Source of the DNA: Methanoregula sp.
Lineage (GTDB): Archaea > Halobacteriota > Methanomicrobia > Methanomicrobiales > Methanospirillaceae
Assembly (NCBI RefSeq): GCF_028679125.1
Contig: NZ_JAJRCG010000021.1
Location: 1 to 48,740 of the forward strand
Length of the DNA: 48,740 nt
Direction: 5' to 3'
Positions 41,106-48,740 of the stretch are shown here, in pieces (the stretch's first letter is position 1; each line of letters starts with the position of its first letter). The position numbers and the translations under genes were made by a program. The notes below the pieces were generated by a model, which was not told the DNA's origin, made no database searches, and was given only the letters and a program-made list of their open reading frames with translations.

Positions 41106-42387
41106 TGCAGCTCCTTCATATGGGCAATACGCCGGTCAAGCAACTCCCTGGTTCCAATGTCCCTGCGGTGGCGCACCTTTCCCTTGACCTCCGATGCAGC
41201 CTGTTCGGCAGCCTGCTCCGCGTACTCCAGGGTCTCCCCGATACCGACAAATGCAAGGGTCCGGGAGGTCATGGTGACAAGATTTCCCAGATTTTTCTCG
41301 ACATTTGCATAGTAGAGAAGGGCATTGTTGTGTGGTCCAAGAGTAATCGGATTGCCGGCAAGGGGTGCGTCCGGATATCCTTCCGGAACCAGGTACTTGC
41401 AGACCGTTGCCTGCGCGTCAAAGGTCACATGGGACGGCAGGAGCGAGCCTTCAGCAATGTGGGACACAATCTCCGTAAGGTCTGACGTGAGCAGGGAGAG
41501 AACATTCATTGCCTCCGGGTCGCCGAACCGGGCATTGAACTCGATTACTTTTGGGCCCCTGGCGGTGTTCATGAACTGGCCGTAGAGGATCCCCTTGTAG
41601 GGCTGGCCCGTCCGTTCCATTGCGGCTACTGCGGCTTTCATGATCGCGATTGCCTTCTTATAATCCGCACCAGTCACGAATGGCAGCATGTGATCGGGCA
41701 TTGAATACGAACCCATCCCACCGGTGTTCAGACCAATGTCCCCCTCGAATGCCCGTTTGTGATCCTGCACCAGGGGCATGGGGACAAGATGGGTGCCGTC
41801 AACAAATGCCTGGAGCGTGAACTCTTCCCCAAGCAACCGCTCCTCAAGCACCGCCTCGCCATTCAGGGATTTGACGTACTCGATCGCACCGTTACGGTCA
41901 ACCTGTTCGCCCATGATCCGGACACCTTTCCCCCCGGTGAGCCCGATCGGCTTGATAACGAGATCGCCATCATACCCGCCGATGAACTCCACCGCTTCGG
42001 GAACCGAATGGAAGACCCGGTATTTCGGGCATCCTTCGATGGCATTGCGCTCCATCATGTCACGGCAGAATGCCTTGTCCGTCTCGATGCGGGCCGCGGA
42101 TTTTACCGGTCCGACACAGGAGATTCCTGCGGTTTCAAGAGCATCGACAATACCGGCTTCGAGCGGAGACTCGGGACCGATAAAGGCAAAATCCACCTGC
42201 TTTTCCCGTGCATAAGCAACAATCGCAGGCACCTCGGTCTCTTTGAGAATAAGGACATCGCGAACAAGTGCGTCAATCCCGGGATTGCGCTTTGCCATGA
42301 CGGAGAATAATGTGGTCGTTGTGTTGCGGGCAAGGGCTGCAGCAATCGCATGCTCCCTGCCTCCCCGCCAACAACAAGAATCTTCAT
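41102..42387 (-). pseudogene. purD: phosphoribosylamine-glycine ligase with an apparent frameshift near the start
   Basis: PurD attaches glycine to phosphoribosylamine in purine synthesis. From 42298 downward the frame gives 398 aa with intact ATP-grasp features ([35 protein letters not shown] at the join). The true start is ATG 42387: it reads MKILVVGG in another frame, and the family motif [17 protein letters not shown] appears only if one G is added to the run of four at 42366-42363. As given, translation from 42387 leaves the frame. Starting at 42298 would remove the glycine-rich nucleotide-binding start. An undercounted homopolymer in the assembly is the likeliest cause, because the rest of the gene is intact and the enzyme is normally essential. 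Confidence 0.9.
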
Positions 42388-42444
42388 AGTACCATCCTAG
42401 TTTACATTGAGAATAAAAATTCCTTCTCTTTCCATTCCCGCGCC

Positions 42445-42960
42445 TTATTGTTTCAGGAGCTCGTGTAACCTGACGAGCGGGATGATCCGGACACCATTGG
42501 ATGCAAGCATCGCTTCCGCGCCCTGCTCCCGGTCGACAACCGTCACGACACGGTCAACCCGGGCGCCCGCCGCACGAAGGATGTTGACGCCATACAGGGC
42601 AGAACCTCCCGAGGTAGTTACATCTTCGACAAGGAGAACATCCTTGCCCTTGACATCGCCGATGATAAGGCTCTTCTTGCCGTGATCCTTCTCGGCTGAT
42701 CGGATAATTGCATAGGGCGTTTTCTTGGCAAGGGCTGTGGCCACGCAGAGCGGGACTCCGCCCACGGCGACCCCGGCAACAATATCGAAATCGTGGGATG
42801 ATGCGATCGTCTCTGCGACTGCGGAGAGGAGTTCCGGCCGGGTTACAGCGGTCTTCACGTCAATATAATAAGGGCTTTTCACACCGGATGCAAGGGTGAA
42901 ATCCCCGAATTCAATGGCCTTGTAGCGGATGAGCATCTCCGCAAGCGGATTGGTTACCAT
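42445..42960 (-). CDS. pyrE: orotate phosphoribosyltransferase
   Basis: This 171-aa type I phosphoribosyltransferase forms OMP from orotate and PRPP. The PRPP-binding signature [19 protein letters not shown] lies at about residues 108-126. [16 protein letters not shown] near residue 20 is the family's orotate-side motif, and [18 protein letters not shown] is intact. The length is that of short archaeal PyrE. Its start overlaps the end of carS by about seven bases, so the two genes are coupled. Confidence 0.95.
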   Translation of the reverse strand: MVTNPLAEMLIRYKAIEFGDFTLASGVKSPYYIDVKTAVTRPELLSAVAETIASSHDFDIVAGVAVGGVPLCVATALAKKTPYAIIRSAEKDHGKKSLIIGDVKGKDVLLVEDVTTSGGSALYGVNILRAAGARVDRVVTVVDREQGAEAMLASNGVRIIPLVRLHELLKQ

Positions 42961-43517
42961 GGTACCTCCTTGACTTTGATCAGATAGCCGATGATATTTA
43001 CGGCGCGGTGGAGCAGGGGCGTGAGGATGAGAATGCAGATAAACGCCGCGAGTGTGACTTCAGCAAAGAGCCATGCCGGGTTGAAGACGAGCAGGAGCAG
43101 GAATGCACCTGCTACGAGATCATACTGGTCGGCAACCGGCCACTTTGCCCCCCGTTCCTTGCCGAACCGGCGTTTAAAGAAACTCTTGATCAGGTCCCCG
43201 AGCAGTGCACCGACTGAAAGGAGCGTAACCGACAGCACCGTCTGCTGGGGCAGGTACTCCAGCCCGTATGCACCGGCAGCCCATATCTGGATGAGCCCGA
43301 TGATGATGCCGGCAAGGATACCCGTGATCAACCCCCGGTAGGTCTTGCCATCACCAAACACCCTCCGGCCGTCGGTGAAGTTCCGCCCGAGATCAATGGG
43401 GGTACCTCCGCCACATAGCGCGGCTACGGGGTTAGGAAGATAGGCAGGCAGCATGATCCACAGTGCTGACAGCAATGCTATTATGAAGAACTCAACACTA
43501 ATAATGTAGCACTCCAA
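42954..43517 (-). CDS. carS: CDP-archaeol synthase
   Basis: This 187-aa integral membrane protein of the CarS family transfers CTP to the unsaturated archaeal ether lipid (DGGGP) to form CDP-archaeol, the precursor of archaeal phospholipid headgroups. Motifs: LPAYLPNPVAALCGGGTPIDLG, GDGKTYRGLITG, GALLGDLIKSFFKRRFG and the acidic DQYDLVAGA. About five hydrophobic segments. The longest frame starts at an uncommon TTG at 43517; no ATG precedes the first helix, and a weak AGGT lies just upstream. It is coupled to pyrE downstream and diverges from a radical SAM gene possibly involved in tetraether lipids. Confidence 0.92.
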   Translation of the reverse strand: MECYIISVEFFIIALLSALWIMLPAYLPNPVAALCGGGTPIDLGRNFTDGRRVFGDGKTYRGLITGILAGIIIGLIQIWAAGAYGLEYLPQQTVLSVTLLSVGALLGDLIKSFFKRRFGKERGAKWPVADQYDLVAGAFLLLLVFNPAWLFAEVTLAAFICILILTPLLHRAVNIIGYLIKVKEVPW

Positions 43518-43610
43518 TACCTGTAATAAAGAACAGGCAGAAAGATTAAGGTTACTAAAACCGGAATCACTACCGAAAATAATTCAATAACATCCTTCGG
43601 GTGGACGTTA

Positions 43611-45080
43611 ATGCTGATAAAAAAGACAAGAAGTCTTTGCCCCACATGCAGTTCCGTCGTGGACGCGGAGATAGTTGAAGAGGAGGGCAAGATCTGGTTG
43701 AAGCGGACGTGCCCGGAACATGGGACTTCCCGGCATCTCTACTGGTCCGATGCACCGATGTACCACCGTTTCCAGGAATACGAAGCCATAGGAAATGGTG
43801 TTGCAAATCCACAGAACATCGCACCGCCGGACAGCTGCCCGACGGCATGCGGTCTCTGCAGCAACCATCATTCGGCAACCCTGCTTGCGAATATCGACCT
43901 TACCAACCGGTGTAACCTGGACTGCGATTTCTGTTTTGCGAATGCCAGGGCATGCGGGTTTGTGTATGAGCCGAGTTTCGACGAGGTTGTCAAGATGCTC
44001 CAGGTCCTGCGGGACGAGAAACCCGTTCCGGCTCCGGCAGTACAGTTCTCCGGGGGAGAACCAACAATGCGGGACGATCTTGTCGAGATCATCCGGAAAG
44101 CCAAGAGCATGGGATTCCCGCAGGTCCAGATCGCCACCAATGGTGTGAAGATATCCAAGGACCCGGCACTCGCGCAGCAGCTCAAGGATGCAGGGCTCAG
44201 TACAGTCTATCTCCATTTTGACGGGGTAACAAAGGAGACGAACCCGTTCCTCGAGATCCATAAAAAAGCTCTTGAGAATCTTAAACGGGTGGGTCTTGGG
44301 ACAGTCCTCGTGCCAACCGTGATCCGCGGGCGGAATGACCAGGAACTCGGTGACATCATCCGGTTTGCCATCGACAACATAGCTGTGGTAAGAGGGATCA
44401 ACTTCCAGCCGGTTGCATTCACCGGGGCCGCAAGCGACGAGGATCTCCAGAAGGCCCGGATCACCATTCCGGATGTCCTTGCAGAGATCGAAACGCAGAT
44501 GGGCGGCGTGCTCAAAAAAGACGATTTCTACCCGGTGCCCTGCGTCCTCCCGTTCTCGGACCTGGTCGAGGCCTACACCGGCCGGCCGCAGGTAAGGTTC
44601 ACCGCCCACCAGCACTGCGGGGCGGCAACGTATGTCTTTGCCCGTGAAGGGGGGATCGTCCCGGTTAACCGCATGGTGGATGTCGACTCGTTATTCGAAT
44701 CGATCGAGCACATGGCCGAGACGCTGAAGAAGGGCGGTGCCATCAACAAGTACAAGGCGCTTCTCGAAGGTGTGAAGAGCATGCACGACTCGGTGAAGAA
44801 CAGCGAGCAGAGCAGCACAACAGAGTTCTGGAAGCTGATCAGCAAGTCGCTGATTGGCCAGAACTTCGATGCCCTGCGGGAGTTCCACTGGAACGCCCTC
44901 TTCATCGGTACCATGCACTTCATGGACAAGTACAATTATGACATCGACCGCGTCCAGCGGTGCTGCATTCACTATGCTACGCCCGATGGCAAACTGATCC
45001 CCTTCTGTACCTACAACAGCGGGCCGGTGTACCGCGAGCAGATCTGGAAGAAGTATGCAAAACAGCCGGAAAACAAGTGA
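43611..45080 (+). CDS. radical SAM protein resembling tetraether lipid synthase
   Basis: This 489-aa protein has an N-terminal zinc-ribbon-like part (LCPTCSSVVDAEI, CPEHG) and CPTACGLCSNHHSATLL. The radical SAM core has C-x3-C-x2-C in TNRCNLDCDFCFANA (near residue 105) and the glycine-rich FSGGEPTMRDD. C-terminal cysteines lie in AHQHCGAATY, RCCIHYATPDGKLIPFC and TYNSGPVYRE. This layout matches the MJ0619/Tes family, which joins two archaeol chains to form macrocyclic and tetraether (GDGT) lipids. Ribosome binding site GGGTGGA lies about 6 bases before ATG 43611. The divergent carS gene makes the lipid precursor, which supports a lipid role. Paralogous radical SAM proteins share the layout, so the exact product is inferred. 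Confidence 0.75.
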   Translation: MLIKKTRSLCPTCSSVVDAEIVEEEGKIWLKRTCPEHGTSRHLYWSDAPMYHRFQEYEAIGNGVANPQNIAPPDSCPTACGLCSNHHSATLLANIDLTNRCNLDCDFCFANARACGFVYEPSFDEVVKMLQVLRDEKPVPAPAVQFSGGEPTMRDDLVEIIRKAKSMGFPQVQIATNGVKISKDPALAQQLKDAGLSTVYLHFDGVTKETNPFLEIHKKALENLKRVGLGTVLVPTVIRGRNDQELGDIIRFAIDNIAVVRGINFQPVAFTGAASDEDLQKARITIPDVLAEIETQMGGVLKKDDFYPVPCVLPFSDLVEAYTGRPQVRFTAHQHCGAATYVFAREGGIVPVNRMVDVDSLFESIEHMAETLKKGGAINKYKALLEGVKSMHDSVKNSEQSSTTEFWKLISKSLIGQNFDALREFHWNALFIGTMHFMDKYNYDIDRVQRCCIHYATPDGKLIPFCTYNSGPVYREQIWKKYAKQPENK

Positions 45081-45237
45081 TTTCCGGGTTGTATCTTTTT
45101 TACAATTTCTTTATCAGGCAAGCCACGGCGCGATTCCCTTGTGCTTACCTGTTCATCCAACCACGAACAGGTATTAGGCCGCCGGAGGAGGCGGGCAGTC
45201 TCGCAATTTCAGAGAAATGAGAGAGACTATTGGTATT

Positions 45238-45681
45238 TTACCCTGATTTCCGGTTTCCCGAATCCCCGTCAGGACCGGTTTCACCGATAACGCGTACCCG
45301 CAGAAATTTCAGACCCAGTTTTTGGATCCTCATCGAAATGGCTCCAGCATCAATGTTCTTCCCGCGTGCCCTTACCGTGTAATGGAAATATTCAGCGGTG
45401 ACAGCGTACCGTTTCTCTTCGAGAAAACCCTTGATCAGATCCCGTTTCCGGCCGGAGATATGCACGAGCGTTTCACTGCCGGCCCATTCTTTCAACCGGA
45501 TATCATAGTCTTCTTTCACGGAATTGTATTGAGAATCAGGAATGATCTGTCCGACGCTGAAACAGCCGGAAGTATCCTCCTTTATTTCATATTCGGGTCT
45601 TTTTCTGGGGGCCACGCCAAATCCTTCCTTTGCTCTGTGATACGGATCTGATGTGCCCCTTCTTGAAACTTCCTTACCCAT
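45238..45681 (-). CDS. hypothetical protein, possibly the C-terminal part of a frameshifted gene
   Basis: A 147-aa soluble basic protein. Its second half (IIPDSQYNSVKEDYDIRLKEW, then ETLVHISGRKRDLIKGFLEEKR, then a KFLRVRV strand) reads as a genuine alpha/beta protein, but I do not recognise the family. The first 35 residues (GKEVSRRGTSDPYH) look untypical, while the overlapping frame from 45782 reads better there. The two frames meet at an A-run and C-runs around 45595-45625, so this may be one gene broken by an indel. No conserved neighbours and no visible ribosome binding site. Confidence 0.45.
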   Translation of the reverse strand: MGKEVSRRGTSDPYHRAKEGFGVAPRKRPEYEIKEDTSGCFSVGQIIPDSQYNSVKEDYDIRLKEWAGSETLVHISGRKRDLIKGFLEEKRYAVTAEYFHYTVRARGKNIDAGAISMRIQKLGLKFLRVRVIGETGPDGDSGNRKSG

Positions 45682-45782
45682 CCGATACCGGTTGGATCAC
45701 GTTCAACCCAACAGTGATATGTGAGGGAGATGATCGGTACCCCCTCGATGCAATCCACGAAATCCCCCTCTTGCCACCGCAT
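45582..45782 (-). CDS. short open frame, possible N-terminal part of the same gene
   Basis: The 66-codon frame begins MRWQEGDFVDCIEGVPIIS and continues SLTYHCWVERDPTGIGWVRK, with normal amino acid composition for this genome. It ends within the start of the 147-aa frame. An in-frame TAG lies directly before the ATG. It could be an independent small protein, or the missing front of the 147-aa protein if a one-base error is corrected in the overlap. No family recognised. Confidence 0.3.
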   Translation of the reverse strand: MRWQEGDFVDCIEGVPIISLTYHCWVERDPTGIGWVRKFQEGAHQIRITEQRKDLAWPPEKDPNMK

Positions 45783-45821
45783 CTAATCGAGAGATTTTGC
45801 TCAGCATGATACAGCAGGAGA

Positions 45822-46133
45822 GGGGGTACCCACCAGCAATTTCCGGACGGGCAGGGGGGTATCCCCTCCCAAAATCCTGACAAAGGGGGGGGTCTGCCCG
45901 ATACCCCCCTTCTCAAAAATGAGAATTGTGCATTATTGCACACGTCCAGGATCTATGCATTGCACGCGACTTCAGACGAAACCGCCGTTTATCAAGGCTA
46001 CTCAATAGTGATCATGGGGGGTCTGATCCAGCCAAAGGGGGGAGGGGTATGCCGGATACCTCCCCCCATGCGGGTGGGGGGGTATCAGCGTTTTAAAAAC
46101 AAACTTGTGGGGGGGTCTCACGCAGACCCCCCC
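45822..46133. repeat. G-tract-rich intergenic region with inverted copies
   Basis: In about 310 bases there are G-runs of five to eight at 45822-45826, 45854-45859, 45885-45892, 46016-46021, 46037-46042 (with GGGG at 46044-46047), 46076-46082 and 46109-46115, and C-runs of six to seven at 45904-45909, 46062-46067 and 46127-46133. Most G-runs are followed by TAT or TCT (GGGGGGTATC or GGGGGGTCTG), and the C-runs are the inverted form. This gives several hairpins and potential G-quadruplexes. No gene is present between 45783 and 46152 on either strand. Confidence 0.7.
46109..46133 (-). terminator. perfect G/C hairpin just after the alanine dehydrogenase gene
   Basis: GGGGGGGTCT (46109-46118) and AGACCCCCCC (46124-46133) form a 10-bp stem with a 5-base loop, 20 bases beyond the stop of the minus-strand dehydrogenase gene. 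A hairpin this stable should stop or protect the 3' end of that transcript. It is not followed by a U-run, so it is atypical as an archaeal terminator. Confidence 0.4.
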
Positions 46134-46152
46134 TGATCAGGAACGCACTGAT

Positions 46153-47088
46153 TCACGGAAATGGCAGCTCAATCTTCCTGCCATGCTGCATCGCGATCTT
46201 CGCGATCGCAAGATCCTGGATCGCAAGGCCGGTCGAGTCAAAGACCGTGATAGCCTCTGCATCCCTCCGTTTCTTCTTTCCGATGACAACCTCCCCAAGC
46301 GTTCCTTCGATATCCGATTCACGATAGAGACCTTTGCTGATCGGCACGTTGATCTCGCCGGAGTGGACGGCTTGCGCGGGATCGTCCACGAAGACCTGTG
46401 CCCGTTGGAGGATCGCAGGGTCGAGTTCTTCCTTTCCCGGTGCATCCGCACCAATGGCATTGATATGAGTGCCTTCGTGGATCCAATCATCCCGTATGAT
46501 GGGGACACGGGAGGGGGTCGTGGTCACAAGAACGTCACAGTCACAGGCTTTCTCCACAGGTGCGGCAACACAGGGAAACGCCATGAACCGATCAGCAAAT
46601 TTCCGGACATGAGACGGATCCCGGCTCCAGATCTTTATCTGGCGGATCCTGCATTCCTGCGATATCGCCATGACCTGTACTTCTGCCTGCCGTCCGGTAC
46701 CGATGACGCCAAGGACGATCTCTTTTTTCGGGGCAAGGTACTTACAGGCTACAGCCCCGGCTGCCCCGGTCCGCATATCAGTCAGCCGGGTTGCATTGAT
46801 GACTGCAACCGGCTGGCCGGTTCCGACATCCAGGATCACCGTCAGGGCCATCACGGTCGGCAGGCCCCGGGCGGGATTGGCGGGATGGACGTTGACGATC
46901 TTCACCCCGGCAATCCCCAGGGACGGGAGATATGCAGGCATGGTCCGGAAGTCACCTTCGGGAAGCGTGACATACACTTTAGGGGGCATCTGGATCTGCC
47001 CCCTCCCGTGATCCGCGAATGCCGATTCCACGGCACGGTTGACAAGCCCCATATCAAGCCCCATGTCGGTATCCGTGAAGTATTCCAT
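46153..47088 (-). CDS. alanine dehydrogenase / ornithine cyclodeaminase-family oxidoreductase
   Basis: This 311-aa NAD-dependent enzyme is of the ornithine cyclodeaminase/mu-crystallin family. Motifs: MPPKVYVTLPEGDFRTMPAYL near residue 34, VNVHPANPARGLPTVMA, the catalytic ATRLTDMRTGAAGAVACKYL (K and D), and the dinucleotide-binding VLGVIGTGRQAEVQVMAI near 125-142. A second glycine/aspartate pattern is in NAIGADAPGKEELD. Archaeal members of this group include alanine dehydrogenases that form alanine from pyruvate and ammonia; that is the most likely activity here, but related enzymes use ornithine or lysine. Standalone gene. Confidence 0.85.
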   Translation of the reverse strand: MEYFTDTDMGLDMGLVNRAVESAFADHGRGQIQMPPKVYVTLPEGDFRTMPAYLPSLGIAGVKIVNVHPANPARGLPTVMALTVILDVGTGQPVAVINATRLTDMRTGAAGAVACKYLAPKKEIVLGVIGTGRQAEVQVMAISQECRIRQIKIWSRDPSHVRKFADRFMAFPCVAAPVEKACDCDVLVTTTPSRVPIIRDDWIHEGTHINAIGADAPGKEELDPAILQRAQVFVDDPAQAVHSGEINVPISKGLYRESDIEGTLGEVVIGKKKRRDAEAITVFDSTGLAIQDLAIAKIAMQHGRKIELPFP

Positions 47089-47174
47089 GAACGGGAATGC
47101 ACACTACCGGAATTTGAAGGTTGGTATCAATATGGTCTGCAAAGGCGGACCGGTGAAACGGGATAAAAAAAGAA

Positions 47175-47459
47175 CTATTGCTGGTAATCCATCTCTTTTA
47201 AGGCCTTGTCAGCAAGTTCCTTCATGCGTGCCGAGATCCTGCTGGAAGAACTGTAATCCACTTCTTTCATCGCGTTCGCAATCTCTGTCCCCAGGACGAA
47301 AATTGCATATTTATGCTCCATCTTACTCTTATGCTGTTGAGACGGAGTAATTTTGAGAGCAGTATATTGTGTGAACTTGAGATCGGGATTGATCTCCTCA
47401 AAATAGTCCTTGACCTCAGAGAGCATCTGGTGAAGGCTGATAAGTTCATCTTTGTGCAT
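47175..47459 (-). CDS. UPF0058 family protein
   Basis: A 94-aa soluble protein matching the archaeal UPF0058 family: MHKDELISLHQMLSEVKDYFEE at the start, a central HKYAIFVLGTEIANAM helix, and a basic helical tail. The family is widespread in Euryarchaeota and its function is unknown. The start at ATG 47459 gives the family's typical N-terminus. It lies between dnaG and the dehydrogenase on the same strand with about 60-90 base gaps. Confidence 0.85.
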   Translation of the reverse strand: MHKDELISLHQMLSEVKDYFEEINPDLKFTQYTALKITPSQQHKSKMEHKYAIFVLGTEIANAMKEVDYSSSSRISARMKELADKALKEMDYQQ

Positions 47460-47519
47460 GCTACCACTTCAGACAGTAAAATGGTCCCATGCAGCATAAA
47501 TAAATTTGTGTGGGGATGA

Positions 47520-48740
47520 TTACGACCCCATTTTCAGGAGACGGATCGAGAGGGGACGCTTGATTATTCCCTTAAAATCCCGTGCTGCAACATACGAGAG
47601 CCCTTTCCAGACCAGCCGGTCAAGGAGTTTCTGGTCAACGGGACGATCCACGACAAGACCGGTTGCAGAGGGATCGATAGTCTCGATCACCTTCTCCACT
47701 TCGTCCGACCGCATCTCCCTGACCACCGTCAGGTCATTGTTCAGGAACCGTGCCATGTTCTGTCCCTTCACATCCTCAATATGCTCCCGGAGGCTCAAAG
47801 GGCCGCCGGAAGCATCACGAGGGCGTTTTGCCGGGTCCGCAGATTTTCCTTTTCGTTCATGGGAGTCTTCTGTATCAGGGGAGGCACGGCTGATCCTGAA
47901 ATCCGCCGGAAGTTCTGCTGATGTCTCGAAATACTGGTCACGGACATACTCCACGGGCACCTTATTGCGAAGCGTCTTGATGACTTCCTTTCTTGTCATG
48001 TCCTCCACGCTCTTGCCCTTGGGAGAGAAGGCGACAAAATCAATATCGGCGACCTGCATCAGTTCCCGCAGGATCAGTTCGCCGCCCCGGTCGCCATCAA
48101 AGAACGCGGTCGTGGTCTTCTTCTCGCAGAGATCCACGACACTTTTGGGGATATTGGTCCCTTCAACGGCAACGGCATTCTTGATCCCGTACCGGAGCAG
48201 GTTTATCACATCTGCCCGGCCTTCGACAATGATGATTGCATCCGATTCCAGCACGTTCGGGCCGGCGGGGGATCTCTCTTCCCCGACAGTGCCTATCTTC
48301 TCCACGCGGAGGCTCTGGCGGACATCATCCAGCAGTTCATCGCTATCGATTGTCCCGTCATCGAATCGTTCGATCAGGATCTCTTTGGCCCGCTCAACGA
48401 TCAGTTTCCGCTTGCTGACCCTGATATCCTCGATCGATTCCACGGCCACGTGGGCTACACAGGGGCCAACGCGATCGATTGTTTCGAGGGAAGCAGCAAG
48501 AATAGCGGTCTCCGCACGGTCGAGCGAGGTAGCTATCAGGATCTCGCCCTTTGTCTCGCCCTTCTTGCTCGTGATCTGGACGTCTATACGTCCTACACGT
48601 CCGGTCCGCTGGAGATCCCGCAGGTCAAGATCTTCGCCGAGTAACCCTTCAGTCTGCCCGAATATGGCACCGACTACGTCAGGTTTCTCGACCACCCCCT
48701 CTGCAGTGAGGCTGATGTGAATAAGGTACTTGGTAGTATC
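47520..48740 (-). CDS. dnaG: archaeal DnaG primase-like protein, 5' end cut by the window edge
   Basis: The frame is open to the right edge (406 codons in the window). The protein begins within the family's N-terminus ([21 protein letters not shown], whose first residues are outside), followed by [23 protein letters not shown]. The Toprim domain is at about residues 165-260 and contains [19 protein letters not shown] with the catalytic glutamate and [13 protein letters not shown] with the DxD-type pair. A Ser/Pro/Lys-rich linker follows, then a C-terminal domain. In archaea this protein associates with the exosome and can synthesise short RNA. The GTG at 48695 is not the start. Confidence 0.94.
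   Translation of the reverse strand, partial: DTTKYLIHISLTAEGVVEKPDVVGAIFGQTEGLLGEDLDLRDLQRTGRVGRIDVQITSKKGETKGEILIATSLDRAETAILAASLETIDRVGPCVAHVAVESIEDIRVSKRKLIVERAKEILIERFDDGTIDSDELLDDVRQSLRVEKIGTVGEERSPAGPNVLESDAIIIVEGRADVINLLRYGIKNAVAVEGTNIPKSVVDLCEKKTTTAFFDGDRGGELILRELMQVADIDFVAFSPKGKSVEDMTRKEVIKTLRNKVPVEYVRDQYFETSAELPADFRISRASPDTEDSHERKGKSADPAKRPRDASGGPLSLREHIEDVKGQNMARFLNNDLTVVREMRSDEVEKVIETIDPSATGLVVDRPVDQKLLDRLVWKGLSYVAARDFKGIIKRPLSIRLLKMGS

Noticed and set aside
42103..42387. Separate 94-aa protein beginning MKILVVGG
   Set aside because: Its first eight residues are the start of PurD; the rest is out-of-frame translation after the missing G.
46109..46133. Insertion sequence end or mobile element terminal repeat
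   Set aside because: The hairpin is perfect, but no transposase, target-site duplication or second matching end at a suitable distance is seen.

Overview
The window reads as about 49 kb of chromosome from a methanogenic archaeon, most likely of the order Methanomicrobiales (Methanoregula-like). The evidence is a methanogenesis marker protein 14, archaeal DnaG, CDP-archaeol synthase, archaeal UMP kinase, a deoxyadenosine deaminase plus methylthioinosine-type phosphorylase pair, an intron-containing tRNA-Trp, A/T-rich TATA boxes close to start codons, and GC-rich codon use. The assignment is inferred from gene content only. No rRNA, insertion sequence, prophage or CRISPR array was seen.

Layout. 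1-1.0 kb: a decayed edge with a broken C39-type peptidase and the C-terminal remnant of a Fic-family protein. 1.2-8.6 kb: PhzF-like epimerase, two tandem paralogous membrane proteins, tRNA-Trp with a box C/D guide RNA in its intron, an AMP-forming acyl-CoA synthetase, a lipoprotein, a PfpI-family protein and a two-gene ABC exporter. 8.3-12.3 kb (minus): a tightly spaced run of MTA/MTI phosphorylase, 5'-deoxyadenosine deaminase, secreted ComEC-like metallo-beta-lactamase with a lamin-tail domain, DUF3006 and a zinc-ribbon membrane protein. 12.5-17.9 kb: tRNA-Ala, a receiver-histidine kinase, and two consecutive DUF47 (PhoU-like)/PiT phosphate transporter pairs. 17.9-18.3 kb: a non-coding array built on a 25-bp unit. 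18.4-22.5 kb: endonuclease III, tRNA-Pro, UMP kinase, zinc ribbon, AmmeMemoRadiSam radical SAM enzyme, Mut7-C protein and alpha/beta hydrolase.

22.5-29.7 kb (minus) holds a six-gene complex with the architecture of a group 4 (Hyf/complex I-like) membrane-bound hydrogenase. Its small subunit has lost the proximal Fe-S cysteines and its large subunit all four Ni-Fe cysteine ligands, so it is a hydrogenase-related ion-pumping complex, not a hydrogenase. Next comes a redox cluster (glutaredoxin, a ferredoxin-thioredoxin reductase fused to a rubredoxin-like domain, a thioredoxin-fold protein) and a Dps-like ferritin.

32-43.5 kb is a biosynthetic block: carA-carB supply carbamoyl phosphate to both argF (arginine) and pyrimidine synthesis (pyrE here, pyrH upstream), with argG, purD (carrying an apparent one-base frameshift in its glycine-rich start) and carS for archaeal phospholipids. 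Divergent from carS is a radical SAM protein resembling tetraether lipid synthase. The right end has a G-tract-rich intergenic region, an alanine dehydrogenase-type oxidoreductase, UPF0058 and a 5'-truncated archaeal dnaG running off the edge.

The strongest items for follow-up are the tRNA-Trp intron guide RNA, the cofactor-less hydrogenase-like complex, the 25-bp repeat array, and the radical SAM/carS lipid neighbourhood.
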